Source: Planctomycetota bacterium
Lineage (GTDB): Bacteria; Planctomycetota; UBA1135; JADKAF01
Assembly: GCA_016719295.1 (NCBI GenBank)
Contig: JADKAF010000001.1
Span: 5,580,001-5,644,000 of the forward strand
DNA: 64,000 nt
Reading direction: 5' to 3'
A model generated the notes under the pieces. That model worked only from the letters and a program-made list of their open reading frames with translations, searched no databases and was not told the DNA's origin. Below, piece after piece: positions 44,850 to 53,721 of the stretch. The position numbers and the translations under genes were made by a program. Position 1 is the stretch's first letter; each line of letters starts with the position of its first letter.

Positions 44850-45273
44850 CCCGAAGAACTTTCTGAAGTAGCCCGACTGCTGCGTCTTCACCCCCAAACC
44901 CGAGATGGCTCCGCCCCCCTCGGCGTTGGATGTGCTACGAAGCACTTTGCTCGGGACGGTCGATGTCCCGACTGGAAGAGGATCGACGCGCGCGAGCTCG
45001 ACGGGGATCAGTTCGAGCTTGTCTGTGGACGCCGTCCCGTCGGCTGGTGCCGCAACCGGAGTTTCTCCATCCGACCGTAGGCGCCATCGCCACCAGAAGA
45101 GGCTTCGCGCAGAAAGCCGCTCGCGAGCGGCGAACCGGGTGACGCTCAGGCCGCTGCGGGCCTGGCGCTGGACGATGGCGCGCCATTCGGCGCGGCTTCG
45201 GCGGTGCGTGGACATGCGGCGCATGGTCCGAGAACCGCCGGGGGCGAAACAGATGGGTCTACCGGGCGCTTAC
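44850..45273. mobile_element. IS66 fragment, right end with tnpA
   Basis: The terminal sequence GTAAGCGCCC is read leftwards from 45273, followed by a TnpA gene on the minus strand. The element is truncated at about 44850, directly after array gene 1. Its intact end lies inside the tnpC gene that follows, so it probably inserted there. Confidence 0.7.
44870..45224 (-). pseudogene. IS66 TnpA, truncated
   Basis: The protein begins MRRMSTHRRSRAEWRAIVQ and continues RQARSGLSVTRFAARERLS, ARSLFWWRWRLRSDG. This is a TnpA-type HTH with the SLFWWRWRL box. The frame continues to 44808 but the last ~25 residues belong to flanking DNA. Downstream tnpB and tnpC of the same element are missing. Confidence 0.75.
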
Positions 45274-45276
45274 CCA

Positions 45277-46620
45277 TCCCCGGATTCTGCCCCAGCAAGG
45301 GAGCCCGCTCCTAAGCGGCGGTCGCGGAAGGGGCATGGTCGCAACGGCTTCCCCGCGCACCTGCCTCGGCTGGTGACCGAGCTCGACCTTCCAGAGGGCG
45401 AGCGCACTTGTCCTGATTGCGGCGTGGGAATGCGCTGCATCGGCGAGGAGAGCTGCGAGCGCGGACACGTGGTGCCGGCGCAGATTCTCGTGCACCGCTA
45501 CGTGCGGAGGAAGTACGCCTGTCCGGCGGGCCACGCGGTGAAGACGGCGGAGGCTCCCGCTGCGCTGATCGAGCGCTGCAAGTACGAGCCCTCCGTCTAC
45601 GCGCACATCGCCGTCGCGAAGTACTCCGATCACCTGCCGCTCCATCGACAGAGCGAGATCTTCAAGCGCTACGGGATCGACCTTCCGAAGTCGACGATGT
45701 GGGACATGCTGGGGCGCGTCGACGAGCTCGTCTCGCAGCCCGTACTCGAGAGGATGCGGGCGGAGCTCCTGCTGGAGAAGATCATCCAAGCCGATGAGAC
45801 GCCCGTCACCGTGCGTCTCGAGGGCGGCAAAGGCACGCAGCAGAGCTACGTGTGGGTCTATCGCGCAGGTGCGAAGATCGCCTTCGACTTCCGCATGGGC
45901 CGTGATCGGGACGGCCCGAACAAGTACCTGGCACCCTGGCAGGGAACGCTTCAGGGCGACGGATACAGTGGCTATGACGAGATCACGCAGCGCAACAGCC
46001 TGACTCGTGCTGGCTGCTGGGCGCATGCGCGTCGCAAGGTGAAGGTCGCGTTGGACCTCAAGTCACCGGAGGCCGCGCGGCTGATGGTGCCGATCCAGCG
46101 CCTCTTCCGCCTGGAATCCACGCTGAAGCGACGCGCGGAGGCGCACGGCTATTCGCGTGAGCAGTACCTCGAGCACCGATCGAGGCTGCGTCGTCGTCGA
46201 AGCGCGAGCCTGCTCGTGGAGATCGATGCGCGCATCGTCGAGATCAAGGGCGAGCGAGCCGTCCTGCCCAAGGGCCCGTTGGGGAAGGCCATGGGCTACA
46301 TCGAGAACCAGCGCGAGCCACTCGGCGACTTCGTGAACGAGCCCAGGCTGGAGATCGACAACAACCAGGCCGAGAACGCTCTGCGCCCGATCGCGGTCGG
46401 CAGGAAGAACTGGCTCGTCTTCGGCAGCCCTCGTGGCGGTGCCGTGGCTTGCCGGCTCTATTCGCTCGTCCTCTCCTGCCGAGCGGCAGGGCTCAACCCC
46501 GAGCTCTATCTCGAAGCCGTGCTCCGCGCCGTCGCGACGACGCCGGCAACGGAGATCGCCTCGCTCACGCCATGGGCTTGGGCGGAAGCGCACCCGGAGC
46601 ACCGGCTGCCCTCGGATTGA
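45277..46620 (+). pseudogene. IS66 TnpC, N-terminally truncated
   Basis: About 445 residues of TnpC remain, from the basic linker (KRRSRKGHGRNGFP) through the zinc ribbon (CPDCGVGMRC, YACPAGH), the DDE box (KIIQADETPVTVRL) and GDGYSGYDE to the C-terminal EIDNNQAENALRPIAVGRKN. The N-terminal helical domain is replaced by the end of another IS66 fragment. The upstream part of the open frame is antisense to tnpA. Not functional without its N-terminus. Confidence 0.85.
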
Positions 46621-46639
46621 GTTTCCCCGACTGGCGTCA

Positions 46640-48516
46640 GGCAGCGCTGGCCAGGGATGGGATCACCGGACGCGTACGTCGTACGCAACCGAGGAGATCG
46701 ACTCCGCACAGCTTGCTGCGCTTCTCGGTGGCCTCGTCGTATCGAGTCGTCGCAAGCGGTGGTTCTCTTGGAAGCCAAGCAACGGAGGAGCCCCGAGCGA
46801 CGACTCTTTGCATCGTGAGCAGCGCGCATCCGAATAAGCTCGACATCCATCGTGCCAAGGCGCCGGAGCTCCGATCGCATCTGGTGATGGCTCTCTCCGA
46901 GCTCGCCACTTCACGTTTGACCGTGACCCAGCTCGAGCAGGCGCTCGCCGCTTCTCGCGCCGCGAACGAGCGCATGCAATCGCTGCTCTATGGTCGCAAG
47001 AGCGAACGCGTCGTCTCGCAGTCGTCGCCGCTCCTTCCCTTCGATACGCAGGAGCAAGAGGCTCCACCTCCTCCCTTCGTCGAGGAAGCTCCTGACGACG
47101 AGACCGAGCACGCCGAGGCGAAGGAACGCAAGAAGCGGACGAAGCGAGGCATCCGTCGCATCCCCGCGAACATCCCGCGCATCGAGACGCGGCTCGAGCC
47201 ATCTCAGGAGCAGCGCTGCTGCGCCTCGTGCAACTCGGAGCTCGTTCTGATCGGCGAGGAGCGCACGGAGCTCCTCGATCACAAGCCCGCGAGCTTCCAG
47301 ATCCAGGTCCTCGTGCGCCCGAAGTACGCGTGTCGCCACCACGAGGAGAACGGAGTCGTGACGGCCGAGTTGCCCAAGCGACCGATCGCGAAGGGCATGG
47401 TGACGGCGAACCTCGTGGCGCAGATCGCGGTGGCGAAGTACCGCGATCACCTCCCGCTCCATCGGCAAGCGCGGATCTACCTCGGGCACGGAGTCGACAT
47501 CTCCGAGAGCACGATGGGCGACTGGCTGGAAGCCGCTGCCGAGCTCCTCGCTCCTCTCGTGACCGAGCTGCAAAAGGAGCTGCTCTCCGAGTCGATCCTG
47601 CACTCCGACGACACCTCGATCACGGTGCTCGGCCCGAACGAGAAGAAGACCAACACGCGTCGCGGCTTCCTCTGGGTCTACCTCGACCTCGGGGGCAACA
47701 CGCTCTTCCACTTCACCGAGGGGCGCAGTAGAGCGGGACCGCTGACGATCCTGAAGACCTACGTGGGAACCCTGCTCTCCGATGCCTACAGCGCGTACGA
47801 CGCCGTCGTGCGCTTGGGCAAGATCGTGCCCGCAGGCTGCTGGGCGCATGCACGACGTCGATTCCACAAGGCGCGAGAGGAGGCTCCGGATCTCGCGGCA
47901 ATCGCGATCGAAGTCATCCGCCGGGTCTTTGCCGTCGAGCGCAGGGCGTCCGAAGGATGCCTGACTCCAGAATCGCGACTCGAGAAGCGTCGAGCGGAGT
48001 CGAGGCCGTTGCTCGACGGTTTCCGCAGGTGGCTCGAAGAGATTCGCGGCTGCGTGCTGCCCAAGAGTGGAATGGGAGAGGCGGTCTCTTACACGCTCAA
48101 CCAGTGGGTCCCGTTGACTCGCTTCCTCGACAACGGCCTGCTGCCCCTCGAGAACAACGCAGCAGAGCGAGCGATGCGCCAGGTCGCGATCGGCCGCAAG
48201 AACTGGATGTTTGCCGGTAGCGCCTCGGGTGGAGAGCGTGCGGCGCTCTATTACTCCCTCGTGGTGAGTTGCAAGAACCTCGGCATCGAGCCCTACGACT
48301 ATCTGCGCGACGTGCTTCAGCGCATGGCCGAAGACCCCGGTCGCGCGAGCGAACTCACGCCCAAGGCGTGGCGCGCTGCAAGAAGGGCGGCTGCCGCGAC
48401 AGGCGCCTGAGCCCTACCGCCAGTCGGCGGCTCAGGCTGGACGGTCCTTCCCCTCGCCCGATTCGAATCGGCTCCCTCGGCGGGAAACCTGCGGGGTGGG
48501 CCTATCGGGCGCTTAC
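46640..48516. mobile_element. IS66 fragment with complete tnpC and right end
   Basis: The right terminal sequence, read leftwards from 48516, begins GTAAGCGCCCGATAGGCCC and matches that at 45273 in 17 of 19 positions. On the left the element begins inside a tnpB tail (about 46690-46810: SAQLAALLGGLVV, RKRWFSWKPS) and has no left inverted repeat or tnpA. Confidence 0.75.
46815..48410 (+). CDS. tnpC: IS66 family transposase TnpC
   Basis: The protein is 531 residues from GTG 46815 and full length. It has an N-terminal coiled coil (VTQLEQALAASRAANERMQS, LLYGRKSERV), a zinc ribbon (CCASCNSEL, YACRHH), the catalytic box ILHSDDTSITVL, LLSDAYSAYDAVV and the C-terminal NNAAERAMRQVAIGRKNWMF. It is more similar to the fragment at 45277-46620 than to the tnpC at 2611. 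Without tnpA, most of tnpB and a left end, the copy is probably immobile. Confidence 0.9.
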   Translation: MSSAHPNKLDIHRAKAPELRSHLVMALSELATSRLTVTQLEQALAASRAANERMQSLLYGRKSERVVSQSSPLLPFDTQEQEAPPPPFVEEAPDDETEHAEAKERKKRTKRGIRRIPANIPRIETRLEPSQEQRCCASCNSELVLIGEERTELLDHKPASFQIQVLVRPKYACRHHEENGVVTAELPKRPIAKGMVTANLVAQIAVAKYRDHLPLHRQARIYLGHGVDISESTMGDWLEAAAELLAPLVTELQKELLSESILHSDDTSITVLGPNEKKTNTRRGFLWVYLDLGGNTLFHFTEGRSRAGPLTILKTYVGTLLSDAYSAYDAVVRLGKIVPAGCWAHARRRFHKAREEAPDLAAIAIEVIRRVFAVERRASEGCLTPESRLEKRRAESRPLLDGFRRWLEEIRGCVLPKSGMGEAVSYTLNQWVPLTRFLDNGLLPLENNAAERAMRQVAIGRKNWMFAGSASGGERAALYYSLVVSCKNLGIEPYDYLRDVLQRMAEDPGRASELTPKAWRAARRAAAATGA

Positions 48517-48550
48517 TTCGTGAAGGCGGCCCTCGAGAGGCCGAAGCGGG

Positions 48551-49482
48551 TTAGCAGGGCACACATGCGTCACCTCCTTCCTCGATCGTCTCGATGCGCC
48601 CCTTGCTGGCGCGATCGTGCAGCGCCCGCTGGATCAGTCCCTCGACGGGATTGAGCCCCGTGGGTTTCGGCGGCGGCGTCTCGTCGTTGCGGCGCGTGCG
48701 GGATCGGTACGCATTCGCCACAGGGTCGACTTCGCGCAGCGGTACGCGCGTCTCGCCATCCTGCACCCAGATCACGTCCGGTCGCAGCACGGCGTAGCCG
48801 AGCTTCACCTTCTTCCGGCGCAGATGCTGAGGCACTTCGTAGCAGCGCTTGCCGACCGTGCAGGTGGCGTCGTTGCGCACGGTGCGCTCGAGTTCAGCGA
48901 CGAAGCTCGCTTCGAGCTCGGCGGGATCGGGGAGGAAGCCCAGCGCTTCGGCTTCCTCTTCGAAGAGCTCGAGCGGGGTCCTCCCACCGATCCCGCTGTG
49001 CGGCCGCACGTTGTAGTCGCCGTCGGCGTAGGTCATCAGGCGGAGGTTGAGATCCTCGATCGTCTCGATCGCGCCAGGCGCCAGACGATCGAGGACCTGC
49101 GCTCGCAGCGTCCGCCAGAAGCGCTCGATCTTGCCTTTGCTCGCGCCATCGTAGGGCCGCGCGTGGACGAGGCGGATGCCGAGATGAGCGCAGGTCACCT
49201 GGACATCGGCCCCGGTGAAGCTGCCATGGTTGTCGAGCAAGAGGCAACGCGGTGCGCCACGGCGACGTACGGCCTCGAAGAGAGTCCGCAAGAAGTCCTG
49301 CTCGCGCTCGTGAAAGGAGGCGCGGAGGTAGGTGACGAGGCGGCTCTTGTCGTCGAGGTCTTCTGAGCGCGCTCCTCGAGGGAGCGGCGCAGCGCGCCGC
49401 GGCGAAGCGTGGTGTGGATCAGGTCGCCCAAGGCGGCGAGGCGGAAGAGCGCCGTCTCGCGCCGGGGATCGTCAGTGGCCAT
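48551..49482 (-). pseudogene. IS481/rve-type transposase with internal deletion
   Basis: The N-terminus starts at 49482 (MATDDPRRETALFRLAALGD). After ~40 codons the frame jumps at about 49360: the sequence DLDDKSRLVTYLRASFHERE, CLLLDNHGSFTGADVQVTC and GKIERFWRTLRAQVLDRL is in another frame. The two parts are joined by a deletion that removed the HTH region and the first catalytic Asp. The C-terminal beta domain (VGKRCYEVPQHLRRKKVKLG) is complete to 48551. Confidence 0.75.
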
Positions 49483-49663
49483 GTGGTCCTTCGTGAGGGG
49501 TTGGGGCCGATGGTGCGACGATCGCTGAGCGTGTTGCATGGCCACTCCGTTCAAGGGACTGGGAGGCCGCATGGGCTGCTGCCCGAGCAGGTCAGGCGCT
49601 CACCGAGGAGGATCAAGAAAAGGAAGAATGCTGTGGACAAGGGCGTGACCACGCCGTTTCATC

Positions 49664-49765
49664 GGTCCTGGTCCTGGTCCTGGTCCTGGTCCTGGTCCTG
49701 GTCCTGGTCCTGGTCCTGGTCCTGGTCCTGGTCCTGGTCCTGGTCCTGGTCCTGGTCCTGGTCCT
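49664..49765. repeat. Perfect (GGTCCT)17 hexanucleotide tandem repeat
   Basis: Seventeen exact copies without interruption. It lies between the IS481-like pseudogene and the start of the array gene at 49838, about 70 bases upstream of that gene. Frames through it would encode (Ser-Trp)n or (Arg-Thr)n, which look artefactual. Perfect copies imply recent slippage. Being a multiple of three it could not switch a reading frame; it could change promoter spacing. Confidence 0.95.
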
Positions 49766-49837
49766 GTAGCGACTCAGAAGCAGGCGCGATCGGGGAGTTG
49801 AAGCGTTGCGGCAAGAAGCCACAGTCTAGGAGGATCC

Positions 49838-50173
49838 GTGCATCACTCTGTAGCAGAGCGATTGGTGGTGGCCAGTAGTGGAACGCAGTACTCGGAGGCG
49901 GTCAGCATGGAAGGAGCCAACGCGGTTTACTACGACCTTGTAGTTTACAACATTGGCACGCTCGCAAGCGTCAAGTCGCGAATCCAGGAGAGCGATGACT
50001 TAGACAATTGGTACGAGGTCGCAGACTCTGCTGACAACACGGTGTTCGTTGCCGGATACTCGGCAAAGCGCGTGACCTCGATTACCAGTGCGTATGTTCG
50101 CCTGAGGTTCACCGGCGGCAGCGGCAGTGGGAACGCAATTCTCGGTGCGGGAATCAACACCGCGAGCCTCTAA
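49838..50173 (+). CDS. Paralogue array protein 2
   Basis: The 111-residue protein starts at GTG 49838, after an AGGAGG site. It contains ERLVVASSGTQYSEAVSMEG, SRIQESDDLDNWYEVADSAD, SAYVRLRFTGGSGSGNAILG and a C-terminal NTASL. It matches the other array proteins in the DL-x-x-W and YVRLRF blocks. It is first of three adjacent genes (spacings 11 and 15 bases), so likely one operon with 50185 and 50545. AT-richer than the IS DNA. Function unknown. Confidence 0.7.
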   Translation: MHHSVAERLVVASSGTQYSEAVSMEGANAVYYDLVVYNIGTLASVKSRIQESDDLDNWYEVADSADNTVFVAGYSAKRVTSITSAYVRLRFTGGSGSGNAILGAGINTASL

Positions 50174-50184
50174 GGGAGGAAGCC

Positions 50185-50529
50185 ATGTACATACACTTCT
50201 GTAATCGACTCGTTCTTGCTGCCAACGCCACCTACTACAGTCGAGCAGTGGAATTGGGGGCGGCGAACGCGGCTAGGGTCGATATCTGGCTGTACGATAG
50301 TACGCTTGGCGGGACAGGCCTGACTGTCACGCTGCAGGTTGGGAACGATCTGCAGAACTGGCAGGATCAGTTCTCCAGCGCCAGCATTACGGCGAACGGT
50401 TTCACGTCATTCAAGGATTCTGACGCGGAAACGGACAAGCTTTCCTCGCGATACGTGAGGCTCAAGTTCGCAACAGGTGCATCGGGGACTGCGACAATCG
50501 CAGCCGCGGCTCAGTTTAGTCACCTGTGA
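50185..50529 (+). CDS. Paralogue array protein 3
   Basis: The 114-residue protein follows a GGGAGG site: MYIHFCNRLVLAANATYYSR, TVTLQVGNDLQNWQDQFSSA, SRYVRLKFATGASGTATIAA, ending FSHL. It is the closest relative of array protein 1 at 44499 (YYSRAV, NGF, RYVRLKF, SHL endings), which shows the two were once neighbours before the IS insertions. Function unknown. Confidence 0.75.
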   Translation: MYIHFCNRLVLAANATYYSRAVELGAANAARVDIWLYDSTLGGTGLTVTLQVGNDLQNWQDQFSSASITANGFTSFKDSDAETDKLSSRYVRLKFATGASGTATIAAAAQFSHL

Positions 50530-50544
50530 GTGGAGGCTAGATCA

Positions 50545-50865
50545 ATGTACTTCGAAATGGCCCGGAGGCTGCATCTTCCGTCGGGAGCTATAGAGCATTC
50601 TCAGGCGATATTGCTTCGAGGTAATGCCATCGCGATCGATGCCCAGGTATATTTTATCGATGGTTCGGAGCCCGTTCTTCTGCAAGCGCAGCAGGGTAAC
50701 GATCTTGAGAATTGGGAGGATATAGGCTCTGCGCTCAGCCTAGATGAGATCGAAGCTCGCTTTGCGCGAATTACTGACATCGCAGCGAAGTACGTGCGGC
50801 TGAAGTACACGGCATCGGACTCGGCAGCGATAATTGCAGCAGGCATTGAGACTAGCGAGCTCTAG
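50545..50865 (+). CDS. Paralogue array protein 4
   Basis: The protein is 106 residues from ATG 50545, which has a GGAGG site; a GTG at 50530 is less likely. It contains FEMARRLHLPSGAIEHSQAI, VLLQAQQGNDLENWEDIGSA, AKYVRLKYTASDSAAIIAAG. Same family as the other three but with a shorter middle. The same core kept while the rest varies suggests a common fold with varied surface. Confidence 0.7.
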   Translation: MYFEMARRLHLPSGAIEHSQAILLRGNAIAIDAQVYFIDGSEPVLLQAQQGNDLENWEDIGSALSLDEIEARFARITDIAAKYVRLKYTASDSAAIIAAGIETSEL

Positions 50866-50944
50866 CCGAAAAGCCTCAAGCACAGCCGGAGGTTCGCGAG
50901 TCATGGTGAACTGGAAATTTGCACGTAAGCACTGTTGAGACATT

Positions 50945-52531
50945 GTGCCGCCGCCACGTGATGGTGGGTCGACGACTCCTTCCGGGCCTGCAGTACCAAC
51001 GGGGCCAGTTACTCCATCCGCACCCGTATCTCCTGCTGGACCGATTACTCCATCCGGTCCAACCACTGCGACAGGTCAGGTAGTAACTCTCTCAGCTCGG
51101 TCTATGCCGAGCCGACTTCAAATTGACAATCCTCTCGAGACGATCGCCCCGACTTGGGGCAATAGGTCGCCTGTGGCACGAACGGCGGCAGCAAATTCTG
51201 CTCTGGAAGACCGGATAATTGTGAGCACTGCTTCAACGCGGAAGAGGAGGGCTGCTCCAATAGCGAGCGGCGCTGCCGATTCATCCTTGTGCGGGTGTGA
51301 CTCTGGCAAACGATCGCAGGAAGTGCAGAAGAAAAAGAAGACGTGTGGTGAAAGGAACCAGGCGAATGCAGAATCCACGACAAACGATATTCAAGATGGA
51401 GCATTGCGATCCAGGCTAGAATCAGAGCCCCCATTTGACGCTGGCCAAGGGTCTCTGGGGTCGACAGGCACAGGGGCAGGGACGGGACTGAATGGTGAGG
51501 GCTATGAACCGTTCGACGACCTTCGATATTGCTGTACGCGTTCGGCGTGCTGCTGCTGTCCTCTTGACATAATAGTTACCATAAAGCGTCTCCCCGACGC
51601 GGCATTGCCTGTCAATGATCCGCGCAGACGTCAGATTGGTCAGTTCAGGAGTGTTGCTGACCCGGACGAGGCGCTGTTCGGACCATACCCACAAGGAGCG
51701 CATGGCCTGGACGGCGTAAGAGGCGTAGAAGTCGCCGTGAAATTGTCATGGAAAGTAAAGGGCACTCCTCCGCCTAAGTATAACTGCTCTCTTGAGGTAT
51801 TCGAATTGCGTACCTTTGTAAAAGGCAAAGAGCCGGCAGCGGAAATGAAAGATAGGAAAACGGGAGGTCTTCTGACTTGGAAAAGAAACAAGCCTTGGTA
51901 TGATAGCGACGAGTTTCAATCTATCCTTGAATGCGATCCGTTTCTTGCGAGAGACTTCGGAACCGAAATGGAAGTAAACGAATCTGCGCTGCTTCCCGGT
52001 AACGCCGACCTTCAAAAAGGATTTGATTTTCCCGGTATGTATTTCGACCCCTCCGACCAGCGTTCAATGGATGCGATCAAAGATAAACTTGACAAGTTCG
52101 ACGGTGAATACTCAGCCAAGGTATTGCTTCTTATTGTTTTCTGTACTGAGTGTGACGGCAGCGAAGATTGCTGCAAGATTTTGTCGCGATTGGTAGAAGT
52201 GAATTGGACAATCAAGAAACCACGGATCGAGGGAGGCATTCCAGAGGACGAGGTGACATGGAATGTCTATCCACTGAAGTGTTCGCAGACGAAGGAACAG
52301 TTTACCAAACTTGCAAATGAGGCAGCCGCCGGCTTTGAAGCCCAACTTCTTTCTCAGATGCCACAGACATGGTGGCGCGCTCAACTGGAGCTAGGTAATA
52401 TAACTCAGGCGGATTTTGACCGCAATAAACTTGGCGGCCAGTATCGCAAATTCGGCGACTTGCCAGCTGGGACAACCTTTCCGCCGAGAGCAACAAAAAA
52501 CAATGTCAGCCGCTGTTTTGGCGATGATTAG
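50945..52531 (+). CDS. Large hypothetical protein with Pro-rich start and cysteine cluster
   Basis: The 528-residue protein must start at GTG 50945 or later, since a stop lies two codons upstream. Residues 1-45 are Pro/Thr/Gly/Ser repeats (GPAVPTGPVTPSAPVSPAGP). After a low-complexity, disordered stretch a cysteine cluster appears at ~195 (YCCTRSACCCCPLDIIV), and the C-terminal ~300 residues form a folded region with further cysteines (FCTECDGSEDCC). Such a Cys-rich block may bind metal or form disulfides. No family recognised. Its stop overlaps the next start (ATGATTAG). Confidence 0.6.
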   Translation: MPPPRDGGSTTPSGPAVPTGPVTPSAPVSPAGPITPSGPTTATGQVVTLSARSMPSRLQIDNPLETIAPTWGNRSPVARTAAANSALEDRIIVSTASTRKRRAAPIASGAADSSLCGCDSGKRSQEVQKKKKTCGERNQANAESTTNDIQDGALRSRLESEPPFDAGQGSLGSTGTGAGTGLNGEGYEPFDDLRYCCTRSACCCCPLDIIVTIKRLPDAALPVNDPRRRQIGQFRSVADPDEALFGPYPQGAHGLDGVRGVEVAVKLSWKVKGTPPPKYNCSLEVFELRTFVKGKEPAAEMKDRKTGGLLTWKRNKPWYDSDEFQSILECDPFLARDFGTEMEVNESALLPGNADLQKGFDFPGMYFDPSDQRSMDAIKDKLDKFDGEYSAKVLLLIVFCTECDGSEDCCKILSRLVEVNWTIKKPRIEGGIPEDEVTWNVYPLKCSQTKEQFTKLANEAAAGFEAQLLSQMPQTWWRAQLELGNITQADFDRNKLGGQYRKFGDLPAGTTFPPRATKNNVSRCFGDD

Positions 52532-53480
52532 GAGGCAGCTGCTCTTAGGCACTCTGACGATAATCTGTTGCGTCCTTCTTTGGGCCTTAGTGTGGCGCTC
52601 CCTGAGTATGCCTGCCGGTGGCTGGGACTCTATCGCATTAAGAGATTCGGAACACCAGCTCAATGAAGAGAGTGCATGCAATCCCTCGATTGGTTCAGGC
52701 AAATCTAATGCAAGGATAGAGCGACGGGATGTTCCTAGAGATAGCAGCAACGGTACATTGTATGAAGGAAAGTTCATAGCGTTAGAGGAAGGCGAGATCA
52801 AACTTCCCACTAGCTGCAAGAATGCAGCAATGGAAATCCATCCATTTCCCTGGCTGATCATGGAGCTAAGGACTGAAATGCGTTTTGTCCTAGTGCCCGA
52901 GGGTATCAGGAGGGTTCCGTCACTAGGCATGTATCGAGAAATGAAACAAGAACTGATACTACAGTCTCCGCTTTATGTTGGGGTCTCGGAAGTGTCTACT
53001 AAGGAATGGCAACGCGTCATGGGCGACGATGATGGCGTACAGTCCCATAACGAAAAAGAATGGGCAATGACCGGCATATCATATCACCAAGCCTTAGTAT
53101 TCTGTTCAAGGATAGGAGGAAGGCTGCCAACAAGCGAAGAATTCATGTACTATTGTGCGGGAGCATCCGATTACAACTTTAGCTCGTTACAATTGGTTAC
53201 CAGGGCAACGGCCATGAGTATGGCGGTTCGCGGAAAAGTGAATTGCTTCGGGTTGGCGAATACACAGGGGGGCGCGTGGGAATGGACAAGGGATTCACGC
53301 GAGTGCGGTATAGCTAAGGGTGGAATAGTTCAGCATCCGGCACGCGTAGGCTTTTCGGAGAAGTTTTATCGCGCTCCATTCTACTCCGAACTTCCCGCAG
53401 GAGTCAATGGGACAGAAGGCAATATTGGACTTCGAGTAGTTCTTGAGTGTCAGTACGTTTCTCGTTTTCTTTCCAAGTAA
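52524..53480 (+). CDS. Membrane-anchored SUMF1/FGE-sulfatase-fold protein
   Basis: The protein is 318 residues from ATG 52524; ATG 52503 is the alternative. An N-terminal membrane helix (LLLGTLTIICCVLLWALVW) precedes a SUMF1-type domain: MRFVLVPEGIRRVP, YVGVSEVSTKEWQRVMGDD, ISYHQALVFCSRIGGRLPTS, EEFMYYCAG, NTQGGAWEWTRDS, GNIGLRVVLE. The fold is that of formylglycine-generating enzymes and many non-catalytic relatives; the copper-site cysteine pair is not obvious, so catalysis is doubtful. The gene overlaps the 528-residue protein's end. Fold assignment is solid, role unknown. Confidence 0.8.
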   Translation: MIRRQLLLGTLTIICCVLLWALVWRSLSMPAGGWDSIALRDSEHQLNEESACNPSIGSGKSNARIERRDVPRDSSNGTLYEGKFIALEEGEIKLPTSCKNAAMEIHPFPWLIMELRTEMRFVLVPEGIRRVPSLGMYREMKQELILQSPLYVGVSEVSTKEWQRVMGDDDGVQSHNEKEWAMTGISYHQALVFCSRIGGRLPTSEEFMYYCAGASDYNFSSLQLVTRATAMSMAVRGKVNCFGLANTQGGAWEWTRDSRECGIAKGGIVQHPARVGFSEKFYRAPFYSELPAGVNGTEGNIGLRVVLECQYVSRFLSK

Positions 53481-53528
53481 CGTATACTTGTTCATGCTCA
53501 ATTAGAGGTGTTGACGCGCACGTAGATC

Positions 53529-53551
53529 GTGTCCTTGCGGCAAGCGCGCGT
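53529..53551 (+). repeat. Solitary left inverted repeat of the IS66-DruA element type
   Basis: These 23 bases are identical to 1651-1673. No transposase follows. About 25 bases later comes CTCTCTCTCACGACATCCTGG, also found at 983-1003 left of rve-IS copy 1, so both places share a rearranged junction. Confidence 0.75.
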
Positions 53552-53721
53552 AACCCCCTGAATTCCGCCGCCCTGCTCTCTCTCACGACATCCTGGCATT
53601 CCACGCCCGGATATCCGGCAAGCAGCTTCCAGCCGGCGACCGACCGCGCCGACGCGGCTGCGAGGCGGCTGAAACGAGGTCGAAATCGATCTCTCCCGAC
53701 GGAGGGTCGAACGTGCTCCGT

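Noticed and set aside
49414..49878. Open frame encoding (Ser-Trp)n through the hexanucleotide repeat
   Set aside because: The frame exists only because the repeat has no stops; its flanks lie in pseudogene DNA and it overlaps the start of a better-supported gene.
50740..51066. Collagen-like Gly-x-y repeat protein on the minus strand (GPDGVIGPAGDTGADGVTGP)
   Set aside because: It is antisense to the Pro-rich start of the 528-residue protein, whose longer frame, gene order and overlap with the next gene are better supported. A true short collagen-like gene cannot be fully excluded.
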